Source: Streptomyces sp. HNM0575 (GTDB lineage Bacteria; Actinomycetota; Actinomycetes; Streptomycetales; Streptomycetaceae). Taken from it: a stretch of DNA of 64,000 nucleotides. The notes below the pieces were generated by a model. That model did no database searches. It had not been told where the DNA came from and worked only from the letters and a program-made list of their open reading frames with translations. Location: NCBI RefSeq assembly GCF_012726265.1, contig NZ_JAASAG010000002.1, positions 558,001 through 622,000 of the forward strand. The letters are read 5' to 3'. This document shows positions 26,851 to 36,212 of the stretch, piece after piece. Position numbers and translations under genes: made by a program. How positions within the stretch are numbered: position 1 is the stretch's first letter; every line of letters starts with the position of its first letter.

Positions 26851-27864
26851 ATGGCCAATGACCGTCCGCGTGTACTCTCCGGCATCCAGCCCACCTCGGG
26901 CTCGTTCCACATCGGCAACTACCTGGGTGCCGTGCGTCAGTGGGTCGCGCTTCAGGAGACCCACGACGCCTTCTACATGGTCGTCGACCTGCACGCGCTG
27001 ACCCTTCCGCAGGACCCGAAGGAGCTGCGGGAGAACACCCGCCTCGCCGCCGCACAGCTGCTGGCAGCGGGTCTCGACCCGGAGCACTGCACGATCTTCG
27101 TGCAGAGCCACGTGCCGGAGCACACGCAGCTGACCTGGCTGATGGAGTGCCTCACGGGCTTCGGCGAGGCGTCCCGCATGACGCAGTTCAAGGACAAGGC
27201 GGCACGGCAGGGCAACGAGCACACGTCGGTGGGGCTCTTCACGTACCCGATGCTGATGGTCTCGGACATCCTGATCTACCAGGCCGACCAGGTCCCCGTC
27301 GGCGAGGACCAGCGGCAGCACATCGAGCTCGCGCGGAATCTGGCGGAGCGGTTCAACGGGCGTTACGGCAAGACCTTCACGGTCCCCGAGCCGTACATCC
27401 TGCGCGAGACGGCGAAGATCTTCGATCTCCAGGAGCCGACGGTCAAGATGAGCAAGTCGGCCTCCTCGCCGAAGGGCATCATCGACCTGCTGGACGACCC
27501 CAAGGCCTCCGCGAAGAAGATCAAGAGCGCGGTGACCGACACGGGCAGCGAGATCCGCTTCGACCGCGAGAACAAGCCGGGCGTCAGCAATCTGCTCACG
27601 ATCCACGCCACGCTGACGGATTCGACAATCGCGGAAGTGGAGCAGAAGTACGCGGGCAAGGGTTACGGTGCGCTGAAGACGGACCTCGCCGAGATCGTGA
27701 GCGAGTGGGCCGCCCCGTTCCGGGACCGTACGCGGGAATTCCTGGACGACCCGGAGACGCTGGACTCGATCCTGGCCAAGGGCGCGGAGAAGGCGAGGGC
27801 CGTCGCGACGGAGACGCTGACGCAGGCGTACGACAAGGTGGGCCTGCTGCCCGGCAAGCACTGA
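26851..27864 (+). CDS. trpS: Tryptophanyl-tRNA synthetase
   Basis: This 337-residue class I synthetase has the HIGH-like motif in [16 protein letters not shown], the Trp-pocket region ([34 protein letters not shown]) and the KMSKS motif in [20 protein letters not shown]. It charges tRNA-Trp. Actinomycetes may carry a second, antibiotic-resistant TrpRS; this one has the length and context of the housekeeping enzyme. No good Shine-Dalgarno precedes the ATG. Confidence 0.97.
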   Translation: MANDRPRVLSGIQPTSGSFHIGNYLGAVRQWVALQETHDAFYMVVDLHALTLPQDPKELRENTRLAAAQLLAAGLDPEHCTIFVQSHVPEHTQLTWLMECLTGFGEASRMTQFKDKAARQGNEHTSVGLFTYPMLMVSDILIYQADQVPVGEDQRQHIELARNLAERFNGRYGKTFTVPEPYILRETAKIFDLQEPTVKMSKSASSPKGIIDLLDDPKASAKKIKSAVTDTGSEIRFDRENKPGVSNLLTIHATLTDSTIAEVEQKYAGKGYGALKTDLAEIVSEWAAPFRDRTREFLDDPETLDSILAKGAEKARAVATETLTQAYDKVGLLPGKH

Positions 27865-28060
27865 GACGACGGACGCGGGAGACCGTCCGGGACGTCACCG
27901 CAGGACGGCGTCGCGGACACCTCCACAGGACACCCGCAGGGCACCTGCAAAGGACACCGCAGGGCACAGCGGATCACGAGCCCGGAAGCAGATGCAGCTC
28001 ACAGCACACAACCCCAGACAGCGGGCCGCGGACCGGCCATCGAGCAGGAAGGAGCACGAG

Positions 28061-28684
28061 GTGGGGACCGTCACGCTCGGCGTATCGATCGCCGTCCCCG
28101 AGCCGCACGGCAGCCTGCTTCAGCAGCGGCGTGCGAGCTTCGGCGACCCGGCGGCCCACGGCATCCCCACCCACATCACGCTCCTCCCGCCGACGGAGGC
28201 CGACCCGGCCGACCGTCCGCACATCGAGGCGCACCTGGCGCGGGTGGCCGCGGCAGGACGCGCCTTCGGCCTGCGCCTGTCGGGCACGGACACCTTCCGG
28301 CCGATGTCCCCCGTGGTCTTCGTAAAGCTCGTCGAGGGCGCGGCGGCGTGCTCGTGGCTTCAGGAGCAGGTGCGTGCCCCGGAGGGTCCGGTCGCGCGTG
28401 AGCTGGCCTTCCCGTACCACCCGCACGTCACGGTGGCGCACGGGATCTCCGAGGAGTCGATGGACCGGGCGCAGGAGGAGCTGGCCGGGTTCGAGGCGTC
28501 CTGGACGGCCACGGGCTTCGCGCTGTACGAGCAGGGGTCCGACCTGGTGTGGCGGCTCCAGCGCAAGTTCACCTTCGGGTCCGGCGAGGAGACACCGTTG
28601 TCGGTCTCCGGGCTGCCCCGTCAGGTTCCGCAGCCCTTCCCCGTACGCGAGGACGGCGCGGACTCCTTCGCCCCGCTGCACTGA
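28061..28684 (+). CDS. 2'-5' RNA ligase / LigT-ThpR-family phosphodiesterase
   Basis: This 207-residue 2H-phosphoesterase has the two HxT motifs, PTHITLLPP (about residue 37) and YHPHVTVAHG (about residue 121), which form the catalytic pair of cyclic-phosphodiesterase and RNA-ligase enzymes. Substrates in this family are 2',3'-cyclic phosphates or 2'-5' linked RNA. The GTG start is fixed by GGAAGGAG 6 nt upstream; the open frame before it is not coding. It follows trpS at 196 bp on the same strand and precedes the YihY gene. Confidence 0.88.
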   Translation: MGTVTLGVSIAVPEPHGSLLQQRRASFGDPAAHGIPTHITLLPPTEADPADRPHIEAHLARVAAAGRAFGLRLSGTDTFRPMSPVVFVKLVEGAAACSWLQEQVRAPEGPVARELAFPYHPHVTVAHGISEESMDRAQEELAGFEASWTATGFALYEQGSDLVWRLQRKFTFGSGEETPLSVSGLPRQVPQPFPVREDGADSFAPLH

Positions 28685-28802
28685 GAGCGCAAGCGCCGAG
28701 TCGCGAAGCTCCGGGGCGCGGAAGCGCCGAGGCGCGTGCGTACCGAGGCGCCGCCGCCGCGGGACGCCGGATGATCGGCCGCCCAGCGGGTAACCGACGA
28801 TC

Positions 28803-29888
28803 ATGGACTGGCTGACGAAGCTGCCGGTGATCGGCCCCCTGGCGGCGTGGTTCTTCCGTACCCGCGTCTGGCGGGTCTACCGGCACCTGGACGAGCACAA
28901 GTGGGCGAGGCACGCCGCGTCCATCACGTTCACCAGCTTCATCTCCCTCTTCCCCATGCTCGCGGTCTTCGCCGCGGTCGGCGCCTCGCTGCTGACGCCG
29001 GAGCGGATGCGGACCGTGCAGGAGACGATCGACCGCCAAGTCCCGGGGATCTCGGCGGAGTTGAATCTGGAGTCGTTCGCGGAGAACGCGGGGACGATCG
29101 GGCTCATCGCCGGTTCGCTGCTGGTCGTCACGGGCGTCAACTGGGTCGGCACGCTCCGCGAGAGCCTGCGCGCCCTGTGGGACCTGGAGGAGGACCCGGG
29201 CAATCCGGTGCTGCTGAAGCTCAAGGATCTCGGGACGCTGGCGGGGCTCGGAGTGGTCGGGCTCGTCTCGCTGGGCGGTTCCGCCTTCGCCGTCTCCGCC
29301 GTGAGCTGGGCCGCGGGGCAGGTCGGCATCCGCGAGCACGGGATCGGCTCGGTCCTGCTGACCGCCGCCGGGTACGCGGCCGCCGTCACCGCGGACTTCG
29401 CGCTGCTGTGGTACGCGCTGACGGTCCTGCCCCGCGTCCGTCCGCCCCGCCGCGCGACGGTGCTCGCCTGCACGATGGGCGCCTTCGGCTTCGAGCTGCT
29501 GAAGCTGCTGCTGGGCGGGTATCTCCAGGGCGTCGCGACGAAGAGCGTCTACGGGGCGTTCGGTACGCCCATCGCGCTGCTGCTGTGGATCAGCTTCATG
29601 GCGAAGCTGATGCTCTTCTGCACCTCGTGGACGGTGACGGAGCGCACCCTCAAGCCGATCGAGGAGATCGACGCGCTGGGAAGCGGCGCGCCCGAGACCG
29701 TGGAGACCGAACGCGCCGCTCCCGTACTCGACGAGGAGGATGAGCCGGCCGTCAGTCCGGATCCCCGACCCGAGCCGGACCCGAACCGGAAGCCTCGCTC
29801 CCAGCGGACTCCTTCGGAGCCGGATCAGAGTCAGGAGCAGAACCAGAGCCGGAAGCGGAGTCGGAGCCGGAATCGGAGCGGGAGCTAG
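28803..29888 (+). CDS. YihY/BrkB-family inner-membrane protein
   Basis: This 361-residue protein has six predicted membrane helices (such as ITFTSFISLFPMLAVFAAVG, IGLIAGSLLVVTGVNWVG and GTPIALLLWISFMAKLMLF) and the family motifs KWARHAASITFTSF and SVYGAFGTPIALLLWISF. The function of the family is not settled. The last 80 residues are a hydrophilic Glu/Pro/Asp then Arg/Ser-rich tail that overlaps, in antisense, the tail of the DD-carboxypeptidase gene over 137 bp. Confidence 0.9.
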   Translation: MDWLTKLPVIGPLAAWFFRTRVWRVYRHLDEHKWARHAASITFTSFISLFPMLAVFAAVGASLLTPERMRTVQETIDRQVPGISAELNLESFAENAGTIGLIAGSLLVVTGVNWVGTLRESLRALWDLEEDPGNPVLLKLKDLGTLAGLGVVGLVSLGGSAFAVSAVSWAAGQVGIREHGIGSVLLTAAGYAAAVTADFALLWYALTVLPRVRPPRRATVLACTMGAFGFELLKLLLGGYLQGVATKSVYGAFGTPIALLLWISFMAKLMLFCTSWTVTERTLKPIEEIDALGSGAPETVETERAAPVLDEEDEPAVSPDPRPEPDPNRKPRSQRTPSEPDQSQEQNQSRKRSRSRNRSGS

Positions 29889-31173
29889 CGGCGGTGCCGG
29901 CGGGCCCGGAGCCGTGTCCGAACGGGAGCCGCCGCAGCCGCGCCAGATCCGGGATCGGCCACCGGCGGTGAACCGCGTAGGCCACCAGCGCCACCAGCAC
30001 CAGGCAGCCGGCGGTGATGCCGAGGGCGACGCCGACGCCGCCCGAGCCCTCGCCGCCGCGTCCCGACGTGGCGTGCCCGGCCGCCTTCTTCCGGTCCGAG
30101 CTGTCGCCGGACTTCCCGGATTCGCCCGTGCCCGCGGGTGCGACGAGCTCGCCGACCGGCTCGACCTTGTCCGCCGCCTTGAAGCCCCAGTCGAAGAGCT
30201 TGGCGGTCTCCTTGTAGACCTCCAGGCCGCCCTGCCCGCCGTCGGGGTGCATGCAGGTCACCAGCAGCACGCGGTCGCCGTGCTGCGCGACACCGGTGAA
30301 GGTGGAGCCGGCGTTCGTCGTGGAGCCGTTCTTCACGCCGGCGATGCCCGGGTAGGGATTGAGCCCGAAGTCGCCGGTCAGCAGGCGGTTGGTGTTCTGG
30401 ATCTCGTACGTCTCACGCTTCTTGCCCTTCTTCTTCTCGCCCGGGAACTGGGCGCGGGCCGTGGAGGCGTACTCGCGGAAGTCGGCCTTCTGCATGCCGG
30501 AGCGGGCGAAGAGCGTCAGGTCGTATGCGGAGGAGACCTGGCCCTTCTTGTCGTAGCCGTCGGGGCTGACGACGTTGGTGTCGTCGGCCCGCAGCTTGTC
30601 CGCGTGCCGGTTCATCTCCCGTACGGTCTTGTCCTTGCCGCCGTTCATGGCGGCGAGCACGTGCACCGCGTCGTTGCCGGAGCGGAGGAAGACGCCGCGC
30701 CACAGGTCGCGCACGCTGTAGGTCTGCCCCTCCTTCACGCCGACGAGGCTGCTGCCCTCGCCCATCCCCTCCATGTCCGACGACTTGGCCTTGTGCGTCT
30801 TGGTCTTGGGGAACTTCGGCAGCACGGTGTCGGCGAAGAGCATCTTCATGGTGCTGGCCGGCGGGAGCCTCCAGTGGGCGTTGTGCGAGGCCAGCACCTC
30901 GCCCGACTCGGCGTCGGAGACGATCCAGGAGCGTGCGGTGAGGTCCTGCGGGAGTTCCGGCGGCTGCTGACCGTGCTTCGCCTTCATCTGCGTACCGGGA
31001 GATCCGAGCAGCTTGCCGCCGACCGCCGACATGCGGGAGGGCGGCTTCGGATCCTCACCGGGCGACGCGGCGTGCGCGGTGCCGCTGAACGTTACGGGGG
31101 CGAGGAGTGCGAGGGACACGGCGGCTGCGGCTGACGCGGTCATGCGTACGGCGCGAAGTGAGGAAGTCGGCAC
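29752..31173 (-). CDS. D-alanyl-D-alanine carboxypeptidase (S11, PBP5-type)
   Basis: A signal peptide (cleavage near GTAHAAS) precedes the penicillin-binding domain with SxxK in LPPASTMKMLF, SxN in LRSGNDAVHV and, in place of KTG, GVKNGSTTNAGSTF (KNG). It trims the terminal D-Ala of peptidoglycan stem peptides. After a linker there is a C-terminal membrane helix (GVGVALGITAGCLVLVALVAYAV) and a cytosolic Gly/Ser/Asp tail, so it is anchored at both the exported domain side and the C-terminus. The tail overlaps the YihY gene. The start is GTG at 31173; a TGTAAT -10-like element just upstream suggests a very short or absent leader. Confidence 0.93.
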   Translation of the reverse strand: MPTSSLRAVRMTASAAAAVSLALLAPVTFSGTAHAASPGEDPKPPSRMSAVGGKLLGSPGTQMKAKHGQQPPELPQDLTARSWIVSDAESGEVLASHNAHWRLPPASTMKMLFADTVLPKFPKTKTHKAKSSDMEGMGEGSSLVGVKEGQTYSVRDLWRGVFLRSGNDAVHVLAAMNGGKDKTVREMNRHADKLRADDTNVVSPDGYDKKGQVSSAYDLTLFARSGMQKADFREYASTARAQFPGEKKKGKKRETYEIQNTNRLLTGDFGLNPYPGIAGVKNGSTTNAGSTFTGVAQHGDRVLLVTCMHPDGGQGGLEVYKETAKLFDWGFKAADKVEPVGELVAPAGTGESGKSGDSSDRKKAAGHATSGRGGEGSGGVGVALGITAGCLVLVALVAYAVHRRWPIPDLARLRRLPFGHGSGPAGTAASSRSDSGSDSASGSGSAPDSDPAPKESAGSEASGSGPARVGDPD

Positions 31174-31284
31174 AGAGCGAAATTACATGTCCGTCGAACA
31201 CTTGTGGACATCGCATTCCCCCATGGGGCCGCTCATTCGGCCCCTCCCGGGCTACGCGATTGGGCCGATAGCCATACTTGACCC

Positions 31285-31572
31285 ATGAGTCAGTCTTCGG
31301 GCCCGCCGGCCTCCGGGCGGCCCCTCCATCTCAGCCGCCGCGTCTCCTGGTTCCTGTTCGCCTTCGGGATCTGGTCGTGGTTCATCTGGATCACGTTCGT
31401 CAAGAACCTGTGGAACGACGGCAGCGGGCTCGCCTTCGACGAACACGGCGATCCCACGGGCTACTTCTGGGTCCACCTGCTGCTCGCGGTCGTCTCGTTC
31501 CTGCTGGGCACGGCGATCGGCGTCATCGGGCTACGGGGTCTGCGGGCCCTGCGGCACAGACCCGGCAACTGA
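31285..31572 (+). CDS. SCO4848-family small membrane protein
   Basis: This 95-residue protein has two membrane helices (VSWFLFAFGIWSWFIWITFV and WVHLLLAVVSFLLGTAIGVI) around a short loop GSGLAFDEHGDPTGYF. It matches what I recall of the SCO4848 family, which has no known function. CATACT at 31273-31278 lies 6 nt before the ATG and no Shine-Dalgarno is present, so the transcript may be leaderless. The metallophosphoesterase follows after 10 bp. Confidence 0.85.
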   Translation: MSQSSGPPASGRPLHLSRRVSWFLFAFGIWSWFIWITFVKNLWNDGSGLAFDEHGDPTGYFWVHLLLAVVSFLLGTAIGVIGLRGLRALRHRPGN

Positions 31573-31582
31573 GGGGGCTGCC

Positions 31583-32899
31583 ATGGCCTGGGTCTTCGTG
31601 GTCATCGGGCTCACGGTCCTCGTGCTGCTGGGATGCGCCCACTGGTATCTGTGGCGGCGTCTCGTACGTGACGTCTCCGCGCGCGGCGGCGTCTGGCGCC
31701 GTACGGGGACGGTGCTGGCCTTCGCGCTGCCGGTGCTCGTGGTCGTCAACGTCGCGGTGGGGCGCAGTTCCGCGCCGTTCATCCTGCAACGGGTGCTGGC
31801 GTGGCCCGGGTACATGTGGATGGCGCTGATGCTGTATCTGCTGATGGCGCTGGCGGTGGGAGAGGCCGTACGGCCGCTGCTGCGGCGGGTGTCGGCGCGG
31901 CGGGCGGCGGCGGCCGGATCCGGGGCACGGTCCGAGGCACAGGCCGGGGCACGGTCCGAGGCACAGGCCGGGGCGCGGTCCGAGGCACAGTCCGGGACAC
32001 AGGCCGGGGCCCCGTCCGAGGACGGCGGCGAAGGCGAGGAGGGCGGCGAGGAGTCCCGACTCGGTTCCCAACTCACCTCGCGGCGGCTGTTCGTGGCCCG
32101 TACCGTCGCGGCCGGGGCCACCGTCGCGGCCGTGGGAACCGTCGGCGCCGGCACGTACAACCTGCTCAACGGGCCCACGCTCAAGCGCATCACCGTGCCG
32201 CTCGCCAAGTTGCCCCGTTCCGCGCACGGTTACCGCATCGCCGTGGTCAGCGACATCCATCTCGGTGCGGTGCTGGGCCGGTCGCACACCGAGCGGATCG
32301 TCCGCACGATCAACAGCGCCCAGCCGGATCTGGTCGCGATCGTGGGCGATCTCGTCGACGGCACGGTGGCGGACCTCGGCACGTCGGCCGAGCCACTGCG
32401 CGAACTGCGGTCGCGCCACGGCTCGTTCTTCGTGACCGGCAACCACGAGTACTTCGGTGACGCCGACGAATGGGTCGGCTTTCTGCCCCGACTCGACGTG
32501 CACCCCCTACAGAACGCCCGCGTGGAGCTGCCCGGCTTCGACCTGGCGGGAGTCAACGACGTACGGGGCGAAGACAGCGGCGAGGGCCCGGACTTCGGCA
32601 AGGCGCTCGGCGACCGCGACACCTCGCGCGCTTCGGTGCTGCTCGCGCACCAGCCGGTGCAGATCCACGAGTCCGTGAAGCACGGCGTGGACCTCCAGCT
32701 GTCCGGCCACACCCACGGCGGCCAGATCTTCCCCTTCCAAGCCGTCGTGGCGCTCGCCAACCCGACGGTCGCCGGGCTCGACCGCTACGGCGACACCCAG
32801 CTGTACGTCACGCGCGGCGCGGGCGCCTGGGGCCCTCCCGTGCGGGTGGGAGCGGACCCCGACGTCACGGTCGTACAGCTGGCCTCGAAGCAGGCGTAA
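31583..32899 (+). CDS. Membrane-anchored metallophosphoesterase
   Basis: Residues 1-105 hold three membrane helices. A spacer with tandem GARSEAQA units (24-bp DNA repeat, about 31918-31995) follows, then a fourth hydrophobic segment after the twin-Arg SRRLFVAR (about residue 172). The calcineurin-like domain is outside, with the metal ligands in VVSDIHLG, IVGDLVDG, TGNHEYF, LLAHQP and LSGHTHGGQIFP. It resembles the YkuE-type exported phosphoesterases, whose substrate is uncertain. It is probably co-transcribed with the SCO4848-family gene, and a strong hairpin follows. Confidence 0.92.
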   Translation: MAWVFVVIGLTVLVLLGCAHWYLWRRLVRDVSARGGVWRRTGTVLAFALPVLVVVNVAVGRSSAPFILQRVLAWPGYMWMALMLYLLMALAVGEAVRPLLRRVSARRAAAAGSGARSEAQAGARSEAQAGARSEAQSGTQAGAPSEDGGEGEEGGEESRLGSQLTSRRLFVARTVAAGATVAAVGTVGAGTYNLLNGPTLKRITVPLAKLPRSAHGYRIAVVSDIHLGAVLGRSHTERIVRTINSAQPDLVAIVGDLVDGTVADLGTSAEPLRELRSRHGSFFVTGNHEYFGDADEWVGFLPRLDVHPLQNARVELPGFDLAGVNDVRGEDSGEGPDFGKALGDRDTSRASVLLAHQPVQIHESVKHGVDLQLSGHTHGGQIFPFQAVVALANPTVAGLDRYGDTQLYVTRGAGAWGPPVRVGADPDVTVVQLASKQA

Positions 32900-32988
32900 A
32901 GACGGCGGACCCCGGCTGATTCGCACCGGGCTCCCGCTGAACGCGTGGGGCTCCGGCCGGGGCGCGCGTACCGCGCGAGGATCGCTAC

Positions 32989-33030
32989 GCGACGGGCCGG
33001 GACACCGCTGGCGGTGTCCCGGCCCGTCGC
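32989..33030. terminator. Bidirectional terminator, metallophosphoesterase / proX
   Basis: A 20-bp perfect inverted repeat with a 2-nt centre lies between convergent genes (arms begin GCGACGGGCCGGGACACCGC). It is one of the longest hairpins in the window. Confidence 0.85.
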
Positions 33031-33070
33031 TCGTGAGGCCGGGGCGCGCCTCAGCCGAGGCGCGGCGGGG

Positions 33071-34027
33071 TCACTTCTTCGGAATCCACTTCTGCCACGT
33101 GGACTTGTTCGCCTTGATCCACTTCGCGGCGGCGTCCTCCGGCTTCATCTTCTTGCCGGCGATGTCGCCCGCGACATCGTTCTGGTCCTTGGTGGTCCAC
33201 TTGAACTTCTTGATGAACTGGGCGGCCTTGCTGTTGCCCTTCGCGAAGTCCGCGTTCATGAACTTCTCGAGCTGGTTGGTCTCGTAACCGCACTTGGCCT
33301 TCGAAGCGGGCTCCTCACAGCCCGGGGTGTACTTCGGCAGCTTGATCTCGGTCATGTCGATCTTGTTGTTCATCCACTGCGGCTCCCACCAGTAGGTGAG
33401 GAACGGCTTCTTGGCGTCGTAGAGCCGCTGGATCTCCTTCAGCTGCGCCGCTTCGGCACCGCTGGGGATGTGCTTGTAGTCCAGCTTGAGGTTCTTGATC
33501 AGTTCCTTGTCGTGCTGCGAGTACGACGGGGCGGCACCGATGAAGTGGCCCTTGTTGCCGCTCTCGGACGTGCGGAAGTCCTTGGCGTGCTTGTTGAGGT
33601 TCTTCCAGTCCTTGATGTCGGGGTGCTTGTCCGCGTAGTACTTCGGCACGAACCAGCCGATGTGCCCCACGACACCGAGGTCGCCGGCGGAGACCACGGT
33701 CTTCTTCTCGTCGACGTACTTCTTCTGCTTCTTCGGTACGCCGTGCCAGTCCTCGAGGATGGCGGTGGCCTTGCCGCTGTTGAGCGCGTCGAAGGCGACG
33801 GGCTCGTCCATCTGCTTGGCCTCGACCTTGACGTCGAGCTCGTCCTCCAGGAGCTTCTTGACGACCGCGGCGTTGGCCTGGGCGCCGACCCATGAGGGTT
33901 CGGCGAGGACGACTTTGTCGCCGCTGCCTCCGCTGCTGGTGTCGGCCTTGCCGCACGCGGTGAGGGAGAGGGCGCTCACGATGCCGACGCCGACGACGAG
34001 AGCGTTGCGTATCTGCTTGTTCTTCAT
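33071..34027 (-). CDS. proX: Glycine betaine/quaternary-amine ABC transporter substrate-binding lipoprotein
   Basis: This 318-residue lipoprotein (ALSLTAC lipobox, Cys 25) has the OpuAC fold: VVLAEPSWVGAQANAAVV, ATAILEDWHG and PFLTYWWEPQWM. The Trp residues would form the aromatic cage for a trimethylammonium group. It is rich in Lys, in contrast to its neighbours, as expected for an extracellular binding protein. It is the last gene of the minus-strand osmoprotectant cluster, 69 bp after the permease, and is followed by a 20-bp terminator. Confidence 0.94.
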   Translation of the reverse strand: MKNKQIRNALVVGVGIVSALSLTACGKADTSSGGSGDKVVLAEPSWVGAQANAAVVKKLLEDELDVKVEAKQMDEPVAFDALNSGKATAILEDWHGVPKKQKKYVDEKKTVVSAGDLGVVGHIGWFVPKYYADKHPDIKDWKNLNKHAKDFRTSESGNKGHFIGAAPSYSQHDKELIKNLKLDYKHIPSGAEAAQLKEIQRLYDAKKPFLTYWWEPQWMNNKIDMTEIKLPKYTPGCEEPASKAKCGYETNQLEKFMNADFAKGNSKAAQFIKKFKWTTKDQNDVAGDIAGKKMKPEDAAAKWIKANKSTWQKWIPKK

Positions 34028-34096
34028 GAATGTGACCTGTTTTCTCTTCTCGGGTATGGGGTTCCTCGGTGGGTGGGGGGTGCGTCGTGTGCGCGC

Positions 34097-36139
34097 CTAC
34101 TCACGTGGGCGCCCTCCGGCCGGCTGGGAGATGCGGTCGAGCATGATGCCGAGGCAGACGATGGCGATGCCCGCGGGCAGGCCCAGCGAGAGGTCGCCCT
34201 TGGACAGGCCCCGGACGACGTCGTAGCCGAGCGCACCGCCGCCGATGAGGCCGGCGATGACGACCATGGACAGCACCAGGACGACACCCTGGTTGACGCC
34301 GACGAGCAGCGACTTACGCGCCAACGGCAGCTGTACGCCGAGTAGTTGCTGCTTGCTGGTGGCGCCGAGCGAACGGGACGCCTCCATCGCCGCCGGGTCG
34401 ACGTAACGCAGTCCCTGCGCGGTGATGCGGATGACCGCCGGGCAGGCGTAGATGACGGCCGCGATGATGCCGGCGCTGCGGCTGAGGCCGACGAGGGCGA
34501 TGACCGGGATCAGGTACACGAACTGCGGCATCGTCTGCATGGTGTCCAGCACCGGGCGCAGCATCCGTTCCACGCGCTCGATGCGCGCGGCGAGGACGCC
34601 CAGCACGATGCCTATCGCCACGGTCACCACGAGACCCGCGATCACCTGCGAGAACGTGTCCATCGACAGCTCCCACAGGCCCATCACGCCGATCAGTCCG
34701 AGGCAGATGACCGCGGTCACCGCGGCCCGCCATGTACCGACGACCCAGCCGACGACGCCGACCAGGAGCGCCAGCGCCCACCAGGGGGTGGCCTCCAGCC
34801 CGGAGCGCAGGGGGTTGAGCACGTAGATCGTGAAGCCCTTCGCCCAGATCTCCGTACCGCCCAGCACCGGGACGCCGTGTCCGATCGTGGCCGTGAGCCA
34901 GTCGACGGCGTCCTGGAGCGGCCGCGTGAGGTCCACCGTCCACGCGTCCGGCCACTCACGCTCGGCGATGGACGAGCCGATCGCGGAGAACAGACCGATC
35001 AGGACGACGATCAGCCCCCACACGGACCGCCGCACCCGCGTCAACAGCCGCGTCGCGCCGACGTTGACGGTGGCGTCCAGGCGCTCGCCCGCCGCCGCGG
35101 TCGTACGGTCCAGCAGCACGGCGATCAGCACGACGGCGATGCCCGCGGTGAGCGCGGTGCCGACGTCGAGGCTGCCGAGCGCCTGGTAGATCTCGTCGCC
35201 CAGGCCCTCGGAGCCGATGAGCGAGGCGAGCACGACCATCGACAGGCACATCATGATCGCCTGGTTGAGGCCCAGCATCATCTGCTTGCGGGCCAGCGGC
35301 AGCCGTGCCGTCCACAGCCGCTGCCAGGAGCTTGCCCCCAGCGAGGCGGAGGCTTCCAGCGCGGCCGGGTCGGCGCTGCGCAGCCCCAGCGAGGTCAGGC
35401 GGGCCATCGGCGGAGCCGCGTAGATCACGGTCGCGATCAGCGCGGACGGCACGCCGACGCCGAACATCAGCAGCAGCGGCAGCAGATAGGCGAAGGCCGG
35501 CATGACCTGCATGGTGTCGAAGACGGGGCGGAGCATCCGCTCGAAGCGGTCCGAGAGTCCGGCGCCCAGTCCGAGCAGCATGCCCAGCACGGCGGAGGCG
35601 AAGACGGCCACCGTCATGAGGGACAGCGTCTCCATCGTGGCCTGCCACATGTTCAGCACGCCGCAGGCGACGAAGACGCCGAGCGTGGTGGCGCCCGTGC
35701 GCAGGGCGCGGCGGGAGAGGTCGGAGCCTCCGGCCGCCCACCCCACGAGGGTGCCGACGACGGTGACGCCGACCCAGCCCATCGCGTCGAAGAGGCTGAC
35801 GATGGCGTCCACCGACGACTCGGCGCTGTTGCTGATGTGCAGCAGGAAGTAGAGGAAGATCGGGCTCTTCTCGCGGTTGTCGACGAGCCAGTTGTCCAGG
35901 TCGTTCAGCGGCGACTTGATGTCGACGGTCCAGCCGGAGGGCCAGACGCCGGAACCCGTCACCGCCGCGCTGACGAAGACGACCAGCAGCGCGAAGAGCA
36001 CCGCCAGCACCTTCGGGTCGCGGAGGAGCAGCGCGAGGCCGCCGGGGGCGCCGGCCTGCTCGGTCCGCTTGCCGGGCTGCTGCGGCGGTGCGGCGTCCGC
36101 GGTCTTCTCGCCCTGCTCCGGGATGGTCGGGGTGCTCAT
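34097..36139 (-). CDS. proW: Glycine betaine ABC permease, two ProW domains fused
   Basis: This 680-residue permease contains two consecutive ProW-like units. Each has the EAA-type loop (DPAALEASASLGASSWQRLW and DPAAMEASRSLGATSKQQLL) and the segment RMLRPVxDTMQxMP. The two halves would form the whole translocation channel in one chain instead of a homodimer or two subunits. The ATG at 36139 (MSTPTIPEQGEK) has GAGG about 7 nt upstream; a longer frame to 36292 overlaps the ATPase and is unlikely. It lies between the ATPase gene (73 bp) and the binding-protein gene. Confidence 0.93.
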   Translation of the reverse strand: MSTPTIPEQGEKTADAAPPQQPGKRTEQAGAPGGLALLLRDPKVLAVLFALLVVFVSAAVTGSGVWPSGWTVDIKSPLNDLDNWLVDNREKSPIFLYFLLHISNSAESSVDAIVSLFDAMGWVGVTVVGTLVGWAAGGSDLSRRALRTGATTLGVFVACGVLNMWQATMETLSLMTVAVFASAVLGMLLGLGAGLSDRFERMLRPVFDTMQVMPAFAYLLPLLLMFGVGVPSALIATVIYAAPPMARLTSLGLRSADPAALEASASLGASSWQRLWTARLPLARKQMMLGLNQAIMMCLSMVVLASLIGSEGLGDEIYQALGSLDVGTALTAGIAVVLIAVLLDRTTAAAGERLDATVNVGATRLLTRVRRSVWGLIVVLIGLFSAIGSSIAEREWPDAWTVDLTRPLQDAVDWLTATIGHGVPVLGGTEIWAKGFTIYVLNPLRSGLEATPWWALALLVGVVGWVVGTWRAAVTAVICLGLIGVMGLWELSMDTFSQVIAGLVVTVAIGIVLGVLAARIERVERMLRPVLDTMQTMPQFVYLIPVIALVGLSRSAGIIAAVIYACPAVIRITAQGLRYVDPAAMEASRSLGATSKQQLLGVQLPLARKSLLVGVNQGVVLVLSMVVIAGLIGGGALGYDVVRGLSKGDLSLGLPAGIAIVCLGIMLDRISQPAGGRPRE

Positions 36140-36212
36140 ACGGCCCTCACCGGCCTCCCGGTCATGTGCCCGGAGCGGCCCTGCCGTACGGCGGGCGCCA
36201 CGAAGCGGGTGC

